Part shown: positions 6,657 to 9,940 of the stretch, piece by piece
How the letters are laid out: every line of letters starts with the position of its first letter
Numbering within the stretch: position 1 is the stretch's first letter
Assembly: GCA_018609665.1 (NCBI GenBank)
Contig: JAHENN010000236.1
Span: 1-9,940 of the forward strand
Length of the DNA stretch: 9,940 nt
Source of the DNA: Haloarculaceae archaeon
Lineage (GTDB): Archaea; Halobacteriota; Halobacteria; Halobacteriales; Haloarculaceae
Reading direction: 5' to 3'
Position numbers and translations under genes: made by a program
The notes under the pieces: model-generated
The model's input: only the letters and a program-made list of their open reading frames with translations
Told to the model about the DNA's origin: nothing
The model's database searches: none

Positions 6657-7076
6657 ATGCGCCAGTCACTCCACACGGCCCGCATGGGCCTCGCCGCGGC
6701 GGTGCTGTCCCTCGTCGCCGTCGAGTTCTCCGGCCTGCCGCTGCCGTATCCGAGTTCGCCGACCGTCGGGCCGGTCCCGGTCGACCCGGAACTCCTCGCG
6801 CCGGCGCTGTTCGCCCTGGTCGTGGTCGTCGGGGCGTTCCGCGACGGACCCGGGGTCGGCTCGATCGTCACCGGGATTCTCGGCGTGCTGACCCTGTGGG
6901 TCGCGACGACGAGCCTGTATCAGGCCTACGGGACCACGACCGGCGTCGCCTGGGGAGCGTTCTTCACCCTCGTCAGCGGCGCCGTTCTGGCCGTCGCCGT
7001 GCTCGTCCGGCAGACCGTGCGCCGGGCCGGACGGCCGGCCGTCGTCGACCGGGTACGGACCCGGGTCGGCGAGTGA
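6657..7076 (+). CDS. Small four-helix membrane protein of unknown function
   Basis: This is a 139-residue protein with hydrophobic segments at about 9-27, 45-61, 67-90 and 95-119, a Pro-rich loop (28-44) and a basic, hydrophilic tail RRAGRPAVVDRVRTRVGE. It has no motif I recognise and no clear similarity to the other small membrane protein at 2004-2372 beyond general layout. M1 is chosen over M10 because a strong TATA element lies 29 nt upstream of the ATG. It is divergent from the CitE-like lyase and 162 bp upstream of the MaoC-type hydratase, which has its own promoter-like element, so an operon is not required. Codon use (strong third-position GC) matches neighbouring genes, supporting a real gene. 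Confidence 0.75.
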   Translation: MRQSLHTARMGLAAAVLSLVAVEFSGLPLPYPSSPTVGPVPVDPELLAPALFALVVVVGAFRDGPGVGSIVTGILGVLTLWVATTSLYQAYGTTTGVAWGAFFTLVSGAVLAVAVLVRQTVRRAGRPAVVDRVRTRVGE

Positions 7077-7152
7077 CGGGACACGAGACGGGACGCCGAG
7101 GCCGTCGGCGGCTCGCCCCGGCGAGCACCGGCACCCTCTCGCGCTGACGCCC

Positions 7153-7180
7153 GCGACCGGCAGGCAGCGACCGGCAGGCG
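7153..7180. repeat. 14-bp tandem duplication in an intergenic gap
   Basis: GCGACCGGCAGGC followed by A (7153-7166) is repeated immediately at 7167-7180, followed by G. The units differ only at the last base. It lies in the gap between the small membrane gene and the hydratase gene. The unit is twice seven bases, the period seen in the larger array, though the sequence differs. Confidence 0.7.
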
Positions 7181-7209
7181 ACGGGCAGCGCGCGGTGGTT
7201 CCGACACCG

Positions 7210-7215
7210 TTTTTT
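7210..7215 (+). promoter_or_regulatory. T-run promoter-like element upstream of the hydratase gene
   Basis: Six consecutive T residues in a very GC-rich gap are centred about 27 nt upstream of the ATG at 7239, the position expected for a TATA element of a leaderless transcript. It could alternatively be a T-rich 3' end signal for the upstream membrane protein gene. Confidence 0.4.
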
Positions 7216-7218
7216 CGT

Positions 7219-7235
7219 CGCCGGGCGACCCGGCG
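7219..7235 (+). promoter_or_regulatory. Perfect 7-bp inverted repeat just before the hydratase start codon
   Basis: CGCCGGG and CCCGGCG flank a three-base CGA spacer and end 3 nt before the ATG at 7239, between the T-run and the start. The T-run is on the wrong side for an intrinsic terminator on the plus strand. It could be an operator, or a start-blocking hairpin if a leader is transcribed. The high local GC makes chance formation plausible. Confidence 0.35.
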
Positions 7236-7238
7236 GGC

Positions 7239-7694
7239 ATGCCCGGACGGTACTACGAGGAGTTCGAGGTCGGCGAGACCATCGAACACGACAAGCGACG
7301 GACCGTCAGCGAGAGCGACAACCAGCGGTTCTGCGACATGACGATGAACCAGCAGCCGCTGCACCTGGACGCGGAGTTCGCCGCCGACTCGCAGTTCGGC
7401 GAGCGGCTCGTCAACGGCCTCTACACGATGAGCCTGGCGGTCGGGCTCACCATCCCCGACACCACCGACGGCACCATCGTCGCCAACCTCTCCTACGACG
7501 GCGTCGAGCACCCGAACCCCGTCTTCCACGGCGACACCATCCGCGCGCAGACGACGGTCACCGACAAGCGGGAGACGTCGGACGGCGAGCGCGGCGTCGT
7601 CACGATGCACGTCGAGGCCTTCGCGGTGAACCGCGACGACGAACTCGTCTGCGAGTTCGACCGGACGGCGCTGTCGTTGAAGAACCCGGCGTAG
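7239..7694 (+). CDS. MaoC-type (R-specific hot-dog) enoyl-CoA hydratase, mesaconyl/itaconyl-CoA hydratase-like
   Basis: This 151-residue single hot-dog-fold protein of the MaoC dehydratase family probably adds or removes water on a CoA thioester in the cytosol. The N-terminal YYEEFEVGETIEHDKRRTVSESDNQRF pattern leads to the active-site loop MTMNQQPLHLD (34-44), then LVNGLYT (58-64) and VFHGDTI (95-101). In ordinary R-specific hydratases the loop is TGDxNPxH with catalytic Asp and His; here the Asp is N37, the Asn is Q39 and the His is retained (H42). From memory, this N-x-Q-x-x-H form with the NGL and FHGDT motifs occurs in MaoC proteins paired with CitE-like lyases on mesaconyl- or itaconyl-CoA. 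The CitE-like gene nearby fits, but the two are transcribed divergently with another gene between. It converges on the protease gene. The start is supported by the family N-terminus and a T-run 27 nt upstream. Confidence 0.87.
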   Translation: MPGRYYEEFEVGETIEHDKRRTVSESDNQRFCDMTMNQQPLHLDAEFAADSQFGERLVNGLYTMSLAVGLTIPDTTDGTIVANLSYDGVEHPNPVFHGDTIRAQTTVTDKRETSDGERGVVTMHVEAFAVNRDDELVCEFDRTALSLKNPA

Positions 7695-7703
7695 CGGAAT
7701 CGG

Positions 7704-7738
7704 CGGCCGACGGCCGACGGTCGACGGCCGGCAGCCGT
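7704..7738. repeat. Short heptamer run in the convergent hydratase/protease gap
   Basis: Five consecutive 7-mers (CGGCCGA twice, CGGTCGA, CGGCCGG, CAGCCGT) fill most of the 45-bp gap between two convergent genes. The same tract contains a hairpin on the minus strand, GACGGC-TGCCG-GCCGTC, directly after the protease stop. No T-run follows, so terminator function is uncertain. Confidence 0.6.
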
Positions 7739-7739
7739 C

Positions 7740-9940
7740 TCAGGGCTGTTCCGCGCCGACGACCGTCTTCCGGGAGGCGTCGGTGAACCGCCGGAACGTC
7801 CCGGAGTCGTCGTCGGCAGCCCGGGCCACGGCGGGGCCGAAGTCGTACGTGCCCGTCTGCTCGGGAACCTCGATGAAGTAGTTGACCGTGCCGTCGGCCG
7901 GCACGTCGTCGAACTCGACGAACCTGACGCCGTCGGTCGTCTCGACGCCGTCGTAGTCCCCGCCGACGAGTTCCCAGTCGAACGGGATGCGGTCGCGGAC
8001 CGTCGCCTTCTTGTTCGCGTCGATGTCGAGCGTGACGCGGGCCGTCTGCCCGGCCGTGTAGACGCTCGCGCCGGTCTCCCGGGAGCCGGTCACCGTGAAG
8101 AGGTCTTCGGGGTCGGTGCCGCCCTCGTCGTTGCCGACGAGGAAGCTGTCGGAGTAACTATCGAGCGTCTCGAGGTCGTCGTTTTCGGCCCGCTCGACCA
8201 GCGCCCTCGCGTCGGCGAATCCGCCGCCGATGTTGTAGGTGCGGTACCCCTCGAGGACGTCGTTGGACGTCGCCTCGACGGTGACGATGACGTCCATCGG
8301 GTCCGGGAACTCTCCGTTGTTCTGCTTGTAGGCGTCCATCGTGAGCGCGACCAGCCCGACCAGCACCGGCCCCGACATGCTCGTGCCGGAGAGCTTGCCG
8401 TAGAACGGCTCCTGGGCGCTGTCGATCTGTGCCTGCTCGTTACCAACAATGGCGCCGTACCCCTGGAGCGGATCGGAGGGGTTGAGCGTGCTCATGAGGA
8501 AGTCCCCGGGTGTCCCCGCGCTCGGCCGGTAGACGCCGTAGGGACGGCTGGTCTCCGGCGGCTCGAAGTACTGCCACGTCAGGGTGTAGCTGACGCCCGT
8601 GCTCCGGAACGGGTCGACCTCCAGGACGTAGTTCTCGTCGAGGTTTAGCGACGCGATGACCGTCTCCGTCGTGTTGCCGGTTCCCTGTGTCGAGGAGGCG
8701 ACGACGTCGCCGTCCTCGCTGCCCTGCCGCAGGAAGAGGTCGAGGTCGTCGGACGGACGATTCCAGGTCAGCTGTGCTCGGATGAAGCCGGGGGTACTGC
8801 CGTCGTCGGCGGTCTGCTCCGGCGTCAACTCGTAGAAGTCGCTCTGTCCCGTGTCCGGGCCGACGATGGTCGACCCGCCGGGCGCGAGCGTCCCCGTCTC
8901 CTCCTGCTCGCCGCTGGCGGATTTCAGGTTGTCCGGGTCGGTCTCCTGCTTGAAGACCTCCTGGTTCTCGAAGGCCAGCCGCCGGTCGTAGTTGGTCTTG
9001 TAGTCGGGGGCGTCGCTGCCGAAGTTCCGGGGGTCGCGACCGCGCGAGGAGAAGTCCGTCACCTCGCGGTTGTCGTTGGTCGCCGCCGACGCCAGGACGT
9101 GCGGCGCCTTCCCGTAGTTCGAGAGCGTGTTCGTCCCCGGTCCGCCGTTGCCGGCCGAGAAGACGGGGACGATGCCCTCCTGGAACGCCTCGTAGGTGGC
9201 GACGTTCAGCGCGGTCCCCGGGCTGTAGTCGGCGTCGTTGCCGCTGATGGGTCCGTAGGAGTTGTTCACCACCTGGATGTTGTGGCGCCCCTCGCGCTGC
9301 AGCTCGATCATGTGGTTGTACGCGCCGACCACGTTCAGCAGGACGCCGCCGCCGAGCGCGTAGACGGTGAGATCGGCGTCGGGGGCCATCCCGCGGTGCT
9401 GGCCGTCGCTGGCGCTTCCCTCGCCGGCGATGGACCCGGAGACGTGGGTTCCGTGGCCGGTTCCGCCGGTGTTGGCGGGCCCGACGTCCGTCCACAGCGA
9501 CTCGTCGCTGTCCAGCGGGTTGGCGAACTGGTAGTTCGCCCGCAGGCTCTCGGAGAAGTCCGGGTGGCTCCCGTCGATCCCCGAATCGAGGACCGCGGCG
9601 TGAACCGTCTCGCCGGAGTAGCGGCGGCCGACCGTCTGGACAGCCTCCGCGCCCGTCACCTCGCGGGCGTCCTCGTTGTGGTACTCGAGTTCGTGGTTGG
9701 CCTCGACGGACGCGACCGTCGAGAACGTCGAGACCCGCTCGATCTGTTCGCCCGTCATCCGGGCGTACGCGATGGGAAGCTCCGAGAAGGCGTGATACCC
9801 GTCCACCAGGTCGAACTGCTCGAGGACGTCCACGTTCTCCTGCCGGCGGAACACGACCAGTACCTCCTGGACGCCGCCGGTCGTGTCGAGCCGGTCGTCC
9901 ACCGTCGTGTCGGTCGACGCCGCGCCCGTTCCCGAGAACA
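7740..9940 (-). CDS. Secreted subtilisin-like serine protease (S8) with inserted PPC-like domain; N-terminus beyond the window
   Basis: The frame is open to the right edge, so the true start and its secretion signal lie outside. Residues are numbered from the in-frame GTG at 9902, which I regard as internal. The upstream residues FSGTGAASTDTT resemble the end of a signal peptide. Domains in order: an I9-like propeptide (about 11-75); catalytic D106 (VLDSGID), H150 (GHGTHVSGS), oxyanion N252 (SAGNGGPG) and nucleophile S508 (SGTSMSGP); and a C-terminal beta-rich Ig-like domain (about 598-715). Between SSRG (285-288) and SGTS (505-508) there are about 220 residues, against a few tens in plain subtilisins. 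Residues about 338-446 there read as a PPC-type beta-sandwich, with DLDLFLRQ (386-393), NYVLEVDP and SYTLTWQY. It is probably exported by Tat and works extracellularly in high salt, as known haloarchaeal subtilases do. All catalytic residues are intact. Confidence 0.93.
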   Translation of the reverse strand, partial: FSGTGAASTDTTVDDRLDTTGGVQEVLVVFRRQENVDVLEQFDLVDGYHAFSELPIAYARMTGEQIERVSTFSTVASVEANHELEYHNEDAREVTGAEAVQTVGRRYSGETVHAAVLDSGIDGSHPDFSESLRANYQFANPLDSDESLWTDVGPANTGGTGHGTHVSGSIAGEGSASDGQHRGMAPDADLTVYALGGGVLLNVVGAYNHMIELQREGRHNIQVVNNSYGPISGNDADYSPGTALNVATYEAFQEGIVPVFSAGNGGPGTNTLSNYGKAPHVLASAATNDNREVTDFSSRGRDPRNFGSDAPDYKTNYDRRLAFENQEVFKQETDPDNLKSASGEQEETGTLAPGGSTIVGPDTGQSDFYELTPEQTADDGSTPGFIRAQLTWNRPSDDLDLFLRQGSEDGDVVASSTQGTGNTTETVIASLNLDENYVLEVDPFRSTGVSYTLTWQYFEPPETSRPYGVYRPSAGTPGDFLMSTLNPSDPLQGYGAIVGNEQAQIDSAQEPFYGKLSGTSMSGPVLVGLVALTMDAYKQNNGEFPDPMDVIVTVEATSNDVLEGYRTYNIGGGFADARALVERAENDDLETLDSYSDSFLVGNDEGGTDPEDLFTVTGSRETGASVYTAGQTARVTLDIDANKKATVRDRIPFDWELVGGDYDGVETTDGVRFVEFDDVPADGTVNYFIEVPEQTGTYDFGPAVARAADDDSGTFRRFTDASRKTVVGAEQP

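Noticed and set aside
7239..7694. Possible frameshifted or half-length mesaconyl-CoA hydratase missing a second hot-dog domain
   Set aside because: The frame is clean, ends in a normal stop, and the following 45 bp are repeat DNA, not a decayed second domain. Single-domain MaoC proteins of this length are common.

Overview
This is a high-GC, gene-dense window from a halophilic archaeon (Halobacteria). The predicted proteins are rich in Asp and Glu and poor in Lys. The phosphomevalonate decarboxylase and the glutamate dehydrogenase have haloarchaeal-type sequences. Nearly every start codon has a TATA-like element centred about 24-29 nt upstream, the spacing of archaeal leaderless promoters. 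No genus can be named from the sequence alone, and there are no rRNA, tRNA, IS or CRISPR elements.

Layout, left to right. Six genes run on the minus strand: an HTTM-family membrane protein cut off by the left edge; mvaD (phosphomevalonate decarboxylase, alternate mevalonate pathway); a 122-residue four-helix membrane protein of unknown function; a long cytochrome P450; a glutamate dehydrogenase; and a CitE/HpcH-type acyl-CoA lyase. The P450 and glutamate dehydrogenase are separated by a heptanucleotide tandem array. A divergent promoter region at 6512-6656 then leads to two plus-strand genes: a second small membrane protein and a MaoC-type (hot-dog) enoyl-CoA hydratase. The hydratase converges on a minus-strand subtilisin-like secreted protease whose N-terminus lies beyond the right edge. 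No gene-free stretch exceeds 300 bases; the largest gap is 4093-4329.

Functional reading. Glutamate dehydrogenase, a CitE-like lyase and a MaoC-like hydratase with an N-x-Q-x-x-H active-site variant lie within 3.4 kb. Together they suggest C5 branched CoA-ester metabolism: mesaconyl/beta-methylmalyl-CoA steps as in the methylaspartate cycle, or itaconyl/citramalyl-CoA breakdown. This is inference, because the diagnostic genes (glutamate mutase, methylaspartate ammonia-lyase, CoA-transferase) are not in the window. mvaD supplies isopentenyl phosphate for archaeal lipids and carotenoids, and the nearby P450 could modify an isoprenoid, again by inference.

The least ordinary items are: (i) a 161-bp array of 23 in-register heptamers with a nested 35-bp higher-order repeat, echoed by a short heptamer run in another intergenic gap; (ii) a PPC-like beta-sandwich apparently inserted inside the subtilase catalytic domain; (iii) a P450 whose I-helix acid is replaced by Ala; and (iv) the hydratase's altered active-site signature with a perfect inverted repeat just upstream of its start. 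I see no clearly new multi-gene system.
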